Assembly: GCA_964587835.1 (NCBI GenBank)
Contig: CAZPMN010000010.1
Location: 1-64,000 of the forward strand
DNA: 64,000 nt
Source of the DNA: Erginobacter sp964587835
GTDB taxonomy: Bacteria > Auribacterota > Erginobacteria > Erginobacterales > Erginobacteraceae
Direction of reading: 5' to 3'
Below are positions 1 through 7,622 of the stretch, piece after piece. Numbering within the stretch: position 1 is the first letter of the stretch; each line of letters begins with the position of its first letter. The notes beneath the pieces were generated by a model that saw nothing but the letters and a program-made list of their open reading frames with translations, did not search any database and had not been told where the DNA came from. The translations under genes and the position numbers were made by a program.

Positions 1-2288
1 GGCGGCATCTTGTCGGGCTTTCCGGTGGCCTTTGCCATCGGCGGGGCCGGGGTGATCTCGGGGGTGGGGGAGGGCGCCGGGGTGGGGGTGTAGACGCGCT
101 CGAAGGAGAAGTTGTCGATGTAGGCGTCGTTGTTGTAGTTGATGTATTCGCGGCTCTCGATGTAGAGCCGGGCCCAGGCCGCGCTCTGGTGCGACCAGAC
201 CGCCGAGTATTCGACCTTCTTCCACTGGTCGAAGGCGCTCAGGTAAAAATACGCGGCGGAGTGGTTGTCGAGGAAGTTCAGGTCGCTGTCGTACCACCGG
301 ATCCAGAACCGGAACCAGTTGTTGTTCGCCGTCGACAGGCCCTCATCCTGGACCAGGAAATATCCGGAGGAGGTATAGGATTTATCCGCCTCGACGGTGA
401 AATAGCAGGACGACACGGTTCGGTCGCCCCAGCCTTGAGTCGGATCCTTGAAGTAGAAGGACCAATCACCCTCCTGGGCCCGGGTATCGTTCCGGCCCCA
501 TTCCGAGGTGGAGGTTCCTCCCTTCTCCCAGTCATAGGCGTCGAGCCCATCCCCTTCTTCAAAGCTGAAGTTGCAGACCCCGAGCGGGATCGTTGTCGGA
601 GAAGGTGTGATCAACTTGGGGGTCGGAGTGACCGAGGGCGTGGGGATTAGCGAGGGGGTCGGGGTCACTGATGGGGTCGGGGTGGTAGACGGGGTCGGGG
701 TGAAGGCGCAGCTGATCAGGATATCGTCGAGGGCCAGGTCGCCGGCGACCTGAGTGTAGGTGAACCGAAGCTTGGTGGACAGGATATCGAGTGAGAGACC
801 GGTGAAGACCGTCCCTGTCCCGGGTAGGAATTCGATCTCAGTCACCGTGCTCCAGACGCCGGAGTATTCCTCCACCGTCAGCGCGCTGGAGGGGTTAGTC
901 TCCATACCCTTGACCCAGAACTGGAGCCAGTCACCGGGGAGGAAGGCGGCGCTCTCGATTCGGTCGTCGGTGGCGTCAAACTTGATCGAAGGGGAGAGAT
1001 GCCCGTAATCCCCGGCGTCGGTGTAAACATCGCCGTCAGCGATCTCGGTGAAGGTCCAGCCGGCGGGCACGGTCCAGTCCGGGTCGACAAAGCCGTCAAA
1101 CCCCTCGTCGAGCCGGAGGCAGGCCAGTTCCGGCGTCGGTGTGGGCGTGGCGGCGGGGGTCAGTGAAGGCGTGGGTGTGGCCGATGGCGTTGGCGTGACG
1201 GAGGGAGTCGGGGTGACCGAAAGCGTTGGCGTGACCGAGGGCGAGGGCGTGACGCTTGGCGTTGTCGACGGAGTAACCGACGGGGTTGGTGTAATGCTGG
1301 GCGTGGTGGATGGGGTTACCGATGGGGTTGGGGTGACCGAGGGCGTCGGGGTGACCGAAGGTGTCGGGGTTAATGACGGTGTCGGGGTGACCGAAGGCGT
1401 CGGAGTGACCGAGGGCGTGGGGGTGACCGAAGGGGTTGGAGTATAGGTAGGGACCGGTGAGATGGTCGGGGTAGCGGTCGGGGGCGGGGTTTTGATCGGA
1501 CTGGGAGTGGTGGAGGGTGTTGGCGTCACCGAGGGTGTGGGGATGATGCTGGGAGTGGGAGTTACGCTGGGCGTGGTCGACGGGGTCACCGACGGGGTCG
1601 GGGTGACGCTGGGCGTGGTGGATGGTGTTACCGACGGGGTCGGGGTGACGCTGGGTGTGGTGGATGGTGTTACCGACGGGGTCGGGGTGACGCTGGGCGT
1701 GGTGGATGGGGTAACCGACGGGGTTGGGGTTACAGAGGGGGTTGGGGTGCGAGTTGGTGTCGCGCCTGCCGGACCGGTGATCACAACGTCGTCGAAGGCC
1801 AGATTGCCCGATTCCTTGGTGTAAGAGAAGCGAGCTTTTGTGCTTAACGAATTGATGGAAAGTGAGCCAATGTTAGTGCCCGAAGTCGGAAGCGGTACCA
1901 AATCTGTCACTGTCGACCAACCGCCGGAGTAATACTCTTCAACCAGCAGAGAGCTGGTATTATCCGTGAGCTGGCCTTTAACCCAGAAAGACAGAAATTC
2001 CAGATCGTTGAAGGTTTCGGTTTCGATCTGATCCCCGGTTTCGTCGAGTTTAATGGAGGGTGAGGCGACGCCATAATTGCCATCGGTTGTGTAGGTATCG
2101 TCGTTGGCATTACAGCCGGTGAAGGTCCAGCCAGATGGGCGGGTGCCTAAGTCAAACCCATCAAAACCCTGGGTGATCTGTCCCCAGCAGGTCACGGGGA
2201 GAATCAGACTCAGCGAAGAAAAGACTACCGCTAAAACCGCCGCCGTTCCGGCGTTGAAGGGAATTCCCCGGCCTTTGAATGGAGGCAT
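1..2288 (-). CDS. Large secreted multidomain protein with Thr-Pro-Ser linkers (5' part; 3' end outside window)
   Basis: The minus-strand frame is open from ATG 2288 to the left edge (at least 762 codons, no stop seen). An AAGGAG Shine-Dalgarno lies about 8 nt before the ATG. Residues 1-36 look like a signal peptide: a basic start, a hydrophobic run (AAVLAVVFSSLSLILPV), then TCWGQ. Two homologous domains follow at about residues 42-172 and 387-527. Each begins FDGF, contains GWTF, SPSIK and FWVKG, and ends L-A-(F/L)-DD-(V/I)-(V/L)-I. They are joined by about 210 residues of TPTPSVTPSTTPS repeats. A second short TP linker leads to a third, different domain (about 567-733, NFSFEEG to AYIDNFSF), then another TP linker. 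The fold resembles secreted carbohydrate-binding or adhesin-like beta-sandwich domains; this is inference. No catalytic motif is visible. Plus-strand Gly-Val-rich reading frames here are shadows of this gene. Confidence 0.85.
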   Translation of the reverse strand, partial: MPPFKGRGIPFNAGTAAVLAVVFSSLSLILPVTCWGQITQGFDGFDLGTRPSGWTFTGCNANDDTYTTDGNYGVASPSIKLDETGDQIETETFNDLEFLSFWVKGQLTDNTSSLLVEEYYSGGWSTVTDLVPLPTSGTNIGSLSINSLSTKARFSYTKESGNLAFDDVVITGPAGATPTRTPTPSVTPTPSVTPSTTPSVTPTPSVTPSTTPSVTPTPSVTPSTTPSVTPTPSVTPSTTPSVTPTPSIIPTPSVTPTPSTTPSPIKTPPPTATPTISPVPTYTPTPSVTPTPSVTPTPSVTPTPSLTPTPSVTPTPSVTPTPSVTPSTTPSITPTPSVTPSTTPSVTPSPSVTPTLSVTPTPSVTPTPSATPTPSLTPAATPTPTPELACLRLDEGFDGFVDPDWTVPAGWTFTEIADGDVYTDAGDYGHLSPSIKFDATDDRIESAAFLPGDWLQFWVKGMETNPSSALTVEEYSGVWSTVTEIEFLPGTGTVFTGLSLDILSTKLRFTYTQVAGDLALDDILISCAFTPTPSTTPTPSVTPTPSLIPTPSVTPTPKLITPSPTTIPLGVCNFSFEEGDGLDAYDWEKGGTSTSEWGRNDTRAQEGDWSFYFKDPTQGWGDRTVSSCYFTVEADKSYTSSGYFLVQDEGLSTANNNWFRFWIRWYDSDLNFLDNHSAAYFYLSAFDQWKKVEYSAVWSHQSAAWARLYIESREYINYNNDAYIDNFSFERVYTPTPAPSPTPEITPAPPMAKATGKPDKMP
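1561..1728. repeat. 42-bp tandem repeat, four copies, inside the secreted protein gene
   Basis: Four adjacent 42-bp units (1561-1602, 1603-1644, 1645-1686, 1687-1728) differ at only a few bases each. On the minus strand each encodes 14 residues of the T/P/S linker. The wider tract, about 1140-1770, is made of degenerate 6-12 bp versions. The near identity of the four units points to recent expansion, so linker length probably varies between strains. Confidence 0.85.
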
Positions 2289-2684
2289 AATCCAAACTCC
2301 TTAAATTGATTCGAATAAAAAAATGGAGATTCGCGCCGGATCCAGGCAAGGCCAGTTAAGTGTCCCGATCCGTTTCATATTCGGCGGAACCAGCGGAATC
2401 TCCCCCTCGAAACAGGCATAAATTTACCACTACACGCATATCCACCGGAGCGCGATTCAGTGTCCGCCCGGTGGAGAAAACCAACGCCCAATCACTTATA
2501 TATAAAAATACCATGATTTCATCTTTTAGCAACCCGGATTTGTAAATTTTTAAAATTTTTTCTCCCTCTGGATGATTTTTGCCGGAAATACAGTATTTTA
2601 GCCTTGCAAAAAGCATATCGGGCATAATCTTGGGGGGGCCGCCGACCCGGAAAAAATCCTGACACGGGAAGGGTATGGGACCGC
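2289..2684. other. Gene-poor spacer upstream of the secreted protein gene
   Basis: About 400 bp of lower GC between two minus-strand genes. It carries the Shine-Dalgarno of the secreted protein gene at its left end and an A/T-rich stretch around 2495-2570, including a TATATA run near 2500 that could be part of a promoter. An 89-codon minus-strand frame here has no recognisable motif and no ribosome binding site, so I do not call it. Confidence 0.5.
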
Positions 2685-5600
2685 TCAGCCTTTGCTGTCT
2701 TGAAGACTCTCTTTCCGGCGATAAATACCGCCGGCAAGGAGTCCGGCCAGGGTGGCGGCCAGGCCGGCCAGGGCGATACGGTAAGACCAGCGGACGGGGG
2801 TCGGGAGGTAGCTGAACTCGATTACCCTTTCTCCCTGCCCGCCGGGGACGGGGACGGCGAAGAAGGGGCCGTTGGCCGGCAGGATGGGGATACTCCTTCC
2901 TTCAAGCGAGGCCCGCAGGAGGTTGGTGTGGATGCGGTTGACGACCAGGTAGGCCGGGGTCTCGGAGCAAAAACGGACCGTGAACCGGTTGGGGTCCTCC
3001 CCGGTGATCAATTCCGCCCGGTCGCGGTCCGAAGGCTGACCCGGGGGGAGGGGATCTTGAGGTGATTTCTCCAGCAGAACCAGTTCCCCGTCAAGGACCT
3101 CATCCACCTCGACAATCGCCCGGGCCCAGCGGCGGGGGTCTTCCCGCATAGAGACCACCCCCGCCCGGTGGGCGAGAAAGGCGGGAGGGAGGGCGGGGAT
3201 CTCCCAGATGTCGGCCTCATTGGCGTAGACCTTGAACATCGGCCGTTCGGGAAACTTCCGGGAGCGGTCAAGAACCCCGGGGGGAGAGACGATGTAGCGG
3301 GCTCCGGCGAGGCGGAAGAAAGCAAAACCGCGCTCAAAGGCCCGGATGTGGTCGACCCGGGCGCTGCCGTAAGGACTGGATCTCTGGTGAACCACCGGGT
3401 TGTCACCGGTGTACCAGAGTGAATAGCTGGAGTTGGGAGGGACAATCCGGATGATATCCTCGAGCAGGAACTGGTAATCCCGGGTGTTCATCGAGACGCA
3501 TCCCCGCATATCCACCAGCCCGTGGGCGGAGGCGAAGTTGGGGGCGAGGACCCGTCCGACCCCGGTCAGGGCGTGTGGCTGGCGCTCCTGGAGAAACCGG
3601 ACGAAGGGAAGCGGCTCCCCGGGGGTTGACCTCCCGGGTAAGCGGGGGGCGGAGACGGCGTCAAGCAACAGGAAAGCAGTCGCGCCTCCGGCCAGTCCGG
3701 CGGCTGCCAGGGCGAATAATTTCCGGGGGGGAGAGAAAAACCGGCCGAAGAAGACTGCGGGTATGACCAGGACGGCGGTTGCCAGAAAAGGGATGTAACC
3801 GTTGAGCAGCAACCCGCCGAAGTGGTTGCGGGGGATATAGACGGCCAGCTCCGCCCAGACCGGGAAAAGAAACAGCCAGCCCCACGAGCCGCCGCCGCCC
3901 TTCCGGGCCCGGAGCGCGAGCCAGGAGAAGAAGAACAGGATCAGGCAGGCAAAGAGAAGATGCCAGCGAAGCATCCGGTCGGCCCGGGCGGAGAAAATTT
4001 CCCCGAAAAAGAATGCAGCGGCCAGTCCGCCCAGGAGGAGGGAGGAGAAGACCGGAGGAAGAATTTTCCGCAGCCGGCTTTTCGGGGGGAAAAAGACGGC
4101 GGTCAGGCCCAGGACGAAGACGATCCACCAGGCCGCCGGCAGGGGGCCGGAGGGGAGTTCGGTCAGTCCCGCGGCCAGGGAGAGGGGGATGGCGGCGGCG
4201 GCGGCCGCGGCCGTCCCGATACCGGCCGGAGAAGCGGCGATGAAGAAAATGCCGGCCAGCGCCGCCAGCAGGATCGGCGTCGCCAGGAGATAGGAACCGG
4301 CCGGTTCGGGGAGGGGAAACCAGTAATGCCGCTCCGGCGACCAGGCCATCGCGGCGGCTGCCGTCGCCGCCAGCAGGCCGATGATCTCGAACTGGGATCG
4401 CCCGCTTCCCCGGCGGAGAGCCTGCCTTGCTCCGGACAGATATTTCCGGAGCCCGGCGGGGAGCAGATGCCAGAGAAGAAAAACCCCGGCTGCCAGGGAG
4501 ACGACCAGAAGTCCGTTGAAGAAGACGTAACTCCGCAGCTGCTTGATCTGCCACATCTCCGCGGACTGCCAGCGGAAAACGGCGGCGAGGGCAATAATGG
4601 CCAGGAGCAGCCCCGAGGTGAGCAGGGGATTGCCCAGGATGTCGGCGGCCCGCCCGCGGGGTGTGGTTCCGGCCGCCGGCCGGAAGGGTTCGCCTGCAAA
4701 GGCCGGGAAGAGGAGCTTGTCGAGGCCTAGGGCGGCGAGGACAGCGAGGGCGAAGCTCCAGGTAGGCGCCGCCCAGCGGGGCGACCAGGTCTGATCGAAT
4801 AAGGGCAGGAGCCCGAGCAGCTGGGCCGGGGACCAGCCGAGATTCTTGGCCAGGATGAAGAGGAAGTAAAGACCGAAGACCAGAACCTCCCGGCGGTTTT
4901 GCCGGTTGCGCCGGGCGGCGGCCCCCGCCAGGAGGAGAAGGCTCAGCCCGAAGTATCCCCCCACCCAGTCCCAGAGAAGGTTGACCGTCCGGTAGGACCA
5001 GGGCCAGGGTATCTGGCGGAGGCGAGGGAAGAAGCTGAAAAAGAAGTTGGCGGCGGCGATCGGGGTCTGCAAGCCCAGGTTGCCCCCCGGGGGGTGGTAG
5101 GTCCAGGCCTCCTCGTGGAAGAGAATAAAGAGGATGATCTGGGGGGCGGCGATCAGGCCGCTCAAGCCGATGGCCCCCAGGCTGGAGAAGAAGACCCCGG
5201 CCTTTCTCCCTTTGGGGAGGGTGAAGAGGCGGGCCAGGCCGTAAACCAGAGCGAGCAGCAATACGTAGAGCTGGATCTCCGGCTGGCCGGAGGTGTGGAC
5301 CAGGGCCAGGGCGAGGGCGAGCCAGCAGATCCGGACCAGGCCGGGCCGGTCGAAGAAGGCCCGGACCGCCCACATCAGCAACGGTATCGTCATCGCCACG
5401 TTGGAGACCTCTTCGTGGTTGGAGTAGATGACCATAACGCTCCCCAGCCCGCAGCCGACCGCGCCGAGCAGCGCCGAGACCCGGGCCCGGCAGAGCGGGC
5501 GGAGGAAGAGATAGGTGAAGACTCCGGCTAGGACCAGGCGCAGGAGGATGAAAAAATCGTAACCGTTCGGGAGGAAGAGGTTCTCGATCAGCTGGTAGGG

Positions 5601-5942
5601 GGAAAAGATCCGGTGGCAGTACTGCCCGGCAAGGGGGATTCCCAGGTTCTGGTAGGGCATTACCAGGGGGATATATCCCGCCTTCAGGGCCTGGCCGATG
5701 AAGAGGTTTACCGGCCACTCCAGGTAGGCCGGGTTGGCCAGGTCGACGTGCCAGCCGTGTCGGCCGCCGGTATTTCCGGTGATGTCGGCGTACCCGGTGG
5801 AGAGCTTAATCTCGTTGTCGGGGATCAGGAGGACCGGGTTGAGCGACCGGCCGAGGAAGACGATGTTGCCGTAAGCCAGGGCCACCAGTCCGAGGATCAG
5901 GACCAGGGGAGCGAGGAGGGAAATTTTTTTTGAAATTATCAT
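2685..5942 (-). CDS. YfhO-like polytopic membrane protein (GT-C-type), 1085 aa
   Basis: A very hydrophobic protein beginning MIISKKISLLAPLVLILG, with many membrane segments to about residue 740 and a mostly extracytoplasmic C-terminal region closed by a last membrane helix near 1055-1075. Around residues 88-120 it carries the YfhO-type loop (GYIPLVMPYQNLGIPLAGQ), the equivalent of the family's PLWNP...G.P motif. Near the C-terminus a beta-rich stretch (PAYLVVNRIHTNLLRASLEG) matches the position of the YfhO 'pGW.v.vDG' region. YfhO proteins are believed to act in glycosylation of surface polymers from the outer face of the membrane; the substrate here is unknown. It is the longest of four such proteins in the window. 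The ATG at 5942 has no clear Shine-Dalgarno. Confidence 0.8.
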   Translation of the reverse strand: MIISKKISLLAPLVLILGLVALAYGNIVFLGRSLNPVLLIPDNEIKLSTGYADITGNTGGRHGWHVDLANPAYLEWPVNLFIGQALKAGYIPLVMPYQNLGIPLAGQYCHRIFSPYQLIENLFLPNGYDFFILLRLVLAGVFTYLFLRPLCRARVSALLGAVGCGLGSVMVIYSNHEEVSNVAMTIPLLMWAVRAFFDRPGLVRICWLALALALVHTSGQPEIQLYVLLLALVYGLARLFTLPKGRKAGVFFSSLGAIGLSGLIAAPQIILFILFHEEAWTYHPPGGNLGLQTPIAAANFFFSFFPRLRQIPWPWSYRTVNLLWDWVGGYFGLSLLLLAGAAARRNRQNRREVLVFGLYFLFILAKNLGWSPAQLLGLLPLFDQTWSPRWAAPTWSFALAVLAALGLDKLLFPAFAGEPFRPAAGTTPRGRAADILGNPLLTSGLLLAIIALAAVFRWQSAEMWQIKQLRSYVFFNGLLVVSLAAGVFLLWHLLPAGLRKYLSGARQALRRGSGRSQFEIIGLLAATAAAAMAWSPERHYWFPLPEPAGSYLLATPILLAALAGIFFIAASPAGIGTAAAAAAAIPLSLAAGLTELPSGPLPAAWWIVFVLGLTAVFFPPKSRLRKILPPVFSSLLLGGLAAAFFFGEIFSARADRMLRWHLLFACLILFFFSWLALRARKGGGGSWGWLFLFPVWAELAVYIPRNHFGGLLLNGYIPFLATAVLVIPAVFFGRFFSPPRKLFALAAAGLAGGATAFLLLDAVSAPRLPGRSTPGEPLPFVRFLQERQPHALTGVGRVLAPNFASAHGLVDMRGCVSMNTRDYQFLLEDIIRIVPPNSSYSLWYTGDNPVVHQRSSPYGSARVDHIRAFERGFAFFRLAGARYIVSPPGVLDRSRKFPERPMFKVYANEADIWEIPALPPAFLAHRAGVVSMREDPRRWARAIVEVDEVLDGELVLLEKSPQDPLPPGQPSDRDRAELITGEDPNRFTVRFCSETPAYLVVNRIHTNLLRASLEGRSIPILPANGPFFAVPVPGGQGERVIEFSYLPTPVRWSYRIALAGLAATLAGLLAGGIYRRKESLQDSKG

Positions 5943-6108
5943 CGGGTGCCGGGGTTGATGAAATGATCAGGCGGGGTGAACTTTATCTGTTTTATGATTC
6001 CTGATTATTCGCATGCGCTTGAATACACTGCTAACAGGTGAGATTGCGCAGTCTGTCCCGAGCTTCAGCGAGGGATCTCTTTCCTCGCAATGACCGGGGT
6101 TCCTTGCT

Positions 6109-6155
6109 GTCATTGCGAGGAGGCCCGAAGGCTTTCGGGCCGACGAAGCAATCTC
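6109..6155 (+). repeat. Family A palindromic repeat, left arm of GIY-YIG cassette
   Basis: The unit runs from GTCATTGCGAGG to GACGAAGCAATCTC with an internal palindrome (GGCCCGAAGG / CTTTCGGGCC). It is the plus-oriented arm ending 3 bp before the stop of the GIY-YIG gene; the opposite arms start 30 bp beyond that gene's start codon. A degenerate inverted piece lies at about 6062-6095. Confidence 0.85.
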
Positions 6156-6158
6156 TAT

Positions 6159-6446
6159 TCACAAAGTCGGATACAGGTCCCGCCACTCCGGATTCTTCTC
6201 CTGAATCAGATCTACCTTCCTTTTCCTCGAACCACCCTTAATCTGTTTCTCCCGCAAAATCGCCTTCTCGGGGGTGCCGAAGGCTTCATAGTAAACCAGT
6301 TTGTGCAGATTATACTTTTTCGTGAATCCGTCTACTAATTTGTTCTTATGCTGATAAGCCCGCTTCTTCAAGTCTCCCGTTACTCCGGTGTAGAACACGG
6401 TGTTATTCTTGTTCGTCATTATGTAAACGCAGTAAAGTTTGCTCAT
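6159..6446 (-). CDS. Small GIY-YIG nuclease-domain protein, 95 aa
   Basis: A single-domain GIY-YIG protein. The signature appears as YCVYIMTNKN...VFYTGVTGDL (residues 5-24), followed by the conserved Arg (KKR), a YYEAF strand and a Glu (AILREKQIKGG) expected to bind the metal ion. Stand-alone proteins of this kind are predicted single-strand or branched-DNA endonucleases; the cellular role is mostly unknown. The gene is AT-richer than its surroundings and lies between inverted copies of repeat family A (6109-6155 and 6476 onward). This bracketing suggests that the gene and the repeats move or persist together. All catalytic positions look intact. Confidence 0.85.
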   Translation of the reverse strand: MSKLYCVYIMTNKNNTVFYTGVTGDLKKRAYQHKNKLVDGFTKKYNLHKLVYYEAFGTPEKAILREKQIKGGSRKRKVDLIQEKNPEWRDLYPTL

Positions 6447-6475
6447 CTTATCGAGATGTTAATTTGAGGTTAATT

Positions 6476-6971
6476 GAGATTGCTTCGTCGGCCTCACTAC
6501 GTTCGGCCTCCTCGCAATGACCGGGGTGCGGGGGAGATTGCTTCGTCGGTCTCACTACGTTCGGCCTCCTCGCAATGACCGAGGTGCAGAGGGGAGATTG
6601 CTTCGTCGGTCTCACTACGTTCGGCCTCCTCGCAATGACCGGGGCATTAAGACCGCTCGTACTCCTCGTAATGACCGAGGTGCAGAGGGGAGATTGCTTC
6701 GTCGTCCTCGCTGCGCTCGTCCTCCTCGCAATGACCGGGGGTATTAAGGCAGCTCGGTCTCCTTGCAATGACGGGGGCATTAAGACCGCTCGTCCTCCTC
6801 GCAATGACGTGGCGCGGTGAGCGTCGCAATGACAGTGCGTTACCCGGTCATTGCGAGGAGGCCCGAATGCCTTCGGGCCGACGAAGCAATCTCACCCGGT
6901 TGCCCGGACATTGCGACGCCCTTACCTCCCCGGTCATTGCGATCCCCGATTAATCGGGGGGAAGCAATCTC
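6476..6971. repeat. Family A palindromic repeat field (at least six clear copies)
   Basis: Minus-oriented copies run GAGATTGCTTCGTCGG to CCTCGCAATGAC at 6476-6521, 6534-6579, 6594-6639 and 6690-6735, separated by 12-14 bp plus degenerate pieces. Plus-oriented copies lie at 6847-6893 and about 6932-6971. The centres are variable palindromes. This fills the whole interval between the GIY-YIG gene and the next gene, and I see no coding region in it. The last copy overlaps the stop end of the 6970-7587 gene. Confidence 0.85.
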
Positions 6972-7587
6972 AATCTCCCTCAACTTGATGTGACTCCTCA
7001 AATTTCAGTTCGGCTATTGAGTAGAAGTTGCGGCGGCTTCCGTCCTCGTGGCCCTGGAGTATTCGCAGGAGCCAGAAACGGTAAGCCCGGTCGTTGGGGA
7101 AGTCCCATCTCCACCATTCCGCCTGCTCAGGCACTTCCCGAAGGATGATGTCGGTCACCGGCTCCCAGTCTTTCCCGTCGTCGCTTCCTAAAAGCTCGGC
7201 CCGGCGGAGGAACTGGGAGGGCAGGTTGGCCCGGGGGAGAGCCAATACGGATCGCACGATCGTTTTATTGCCCGGGCCAAAATCAACGGTGATTTCGGCC
7301 GGCTTGCCGACCTCCAAAAGCGAGATGTGCCAGTAGGTTGTGGGATTGCCGTCGACCAGCATCCCTGCCCCTTCCTGTTCGCTGTTCAGGGAGGAAACGG
7401 TTAAGTCGGCCCTCTTCTGAATGATGAGGTTGGCGCCCGGACCCGGGTTGGGGACGGCTTTGGCGAAAACGCCGGAAGGCCCCAGGCCGAAGAGTTCCAG
7501 GCGCACTGCCACCTGGAAGGCGATGGCGAGAAAGATGAGGAGGATGACCCCGATGGCGATCTTTTCCCGTCCGGTGAACTTTTCCAT
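6970..7587 (-). CDS. Membrane-anchored F5/8 type C (discoidin-like) protein, 205 aa
   Basis: The N-terminus (MEKFTGREK, then a hydrophobic helix at about residues 10-32) anchors one extracytoplasmic domain of about 150 residues. That domain resembles a coagulation factor 5/8 type C (discoidin) carbohydrate-binding fold: DGNPTTYWHIS, EITVDFGPGNKTIVRSV, AELLGSDDGKDWEPV and NFYSIAELKF. Such domains usually bind glycans. It starts 35 bp after the polytopic 7623-9314 gene and is probably co-transcribed with it. It is a paralogue of the 10302-10889 gene and resembles the C-terminal part of the 32469-34637 protein. Its Shine-Dalgarno lies in a hairpin (7590-7614). Confidence 0.75.
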   Translation of the reverse strand: MEKFTGREKIAIGVILLIFLAIAFQVAVRLELFGLGPSGVFAKAVPNPGPGANLIIQKRADLTVSSLNSEQEGAGMLVDGNPTTYWHISLLEVGKPAEITVDFGPGNKTIVRSVLALPRANLPSQFLRRAELLGSDDGKDWEPVTDIILREVPEQAEWWRWDFPNDRAYRFWLLRILQGHEDGSRRNFYSIAELKFEESHQVEGD

Positions 7588-7589
7588 TT

Positions 7590-7614
7590 TAAAATTTTCC
7601 TCCGGAAAATTTTA
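7590..7614 (-). promoter_or_regulatory. Perfect 11-bp hairpin containing the Shine-Dalgarno of the discoidin-like gene
   Basis: Read on the minus strand: arm TAAAATTTTCC, loop GGA, arm GGAAAATTTTA, two bases, then ATG 7587. The GGAGG ribosome binding site spans the loop and the start of the 3' arm. The same layout recurs before the paralogue at 10889, so it is likely functional (translational control or mRNA stability) or an inherited copy. Confidence 0.7.
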
Positions 7615-7622
7615 GTTATCAA

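Noticed and set aside
571..1824. Plus-strand Gly-Val-rich reading frames (GVGVTEGVGVTDGVG)
   Set aside because: They are the reverse strand of the Thr-Pro-Ser linker of the minus-strand secreted protein, which has a signal peptide, a ribosome binding site and conserved domains.
2356..2625. Minus-strand 89-codon frame in the spacer
   Set aside because: No motif, no ribosome binding site; composition like non-coding DNA.
3661..5718. Long minus-strand frame of 685 codons overlapping the 1085-aa YfhO-like gene
   Set aside because: It is Pro/Arg/Gly-rich without motifs, a product of high GC in a second frame. The YfhO-like frame is the real one.
6476..6735. CRISPR array
   Set aside because: The units recur every 58-60 bp at first, but the gaps are only 12-14 bp and similar to each other, the units are palindromes with variable centres, both orientations occur, and no cas gene is near.
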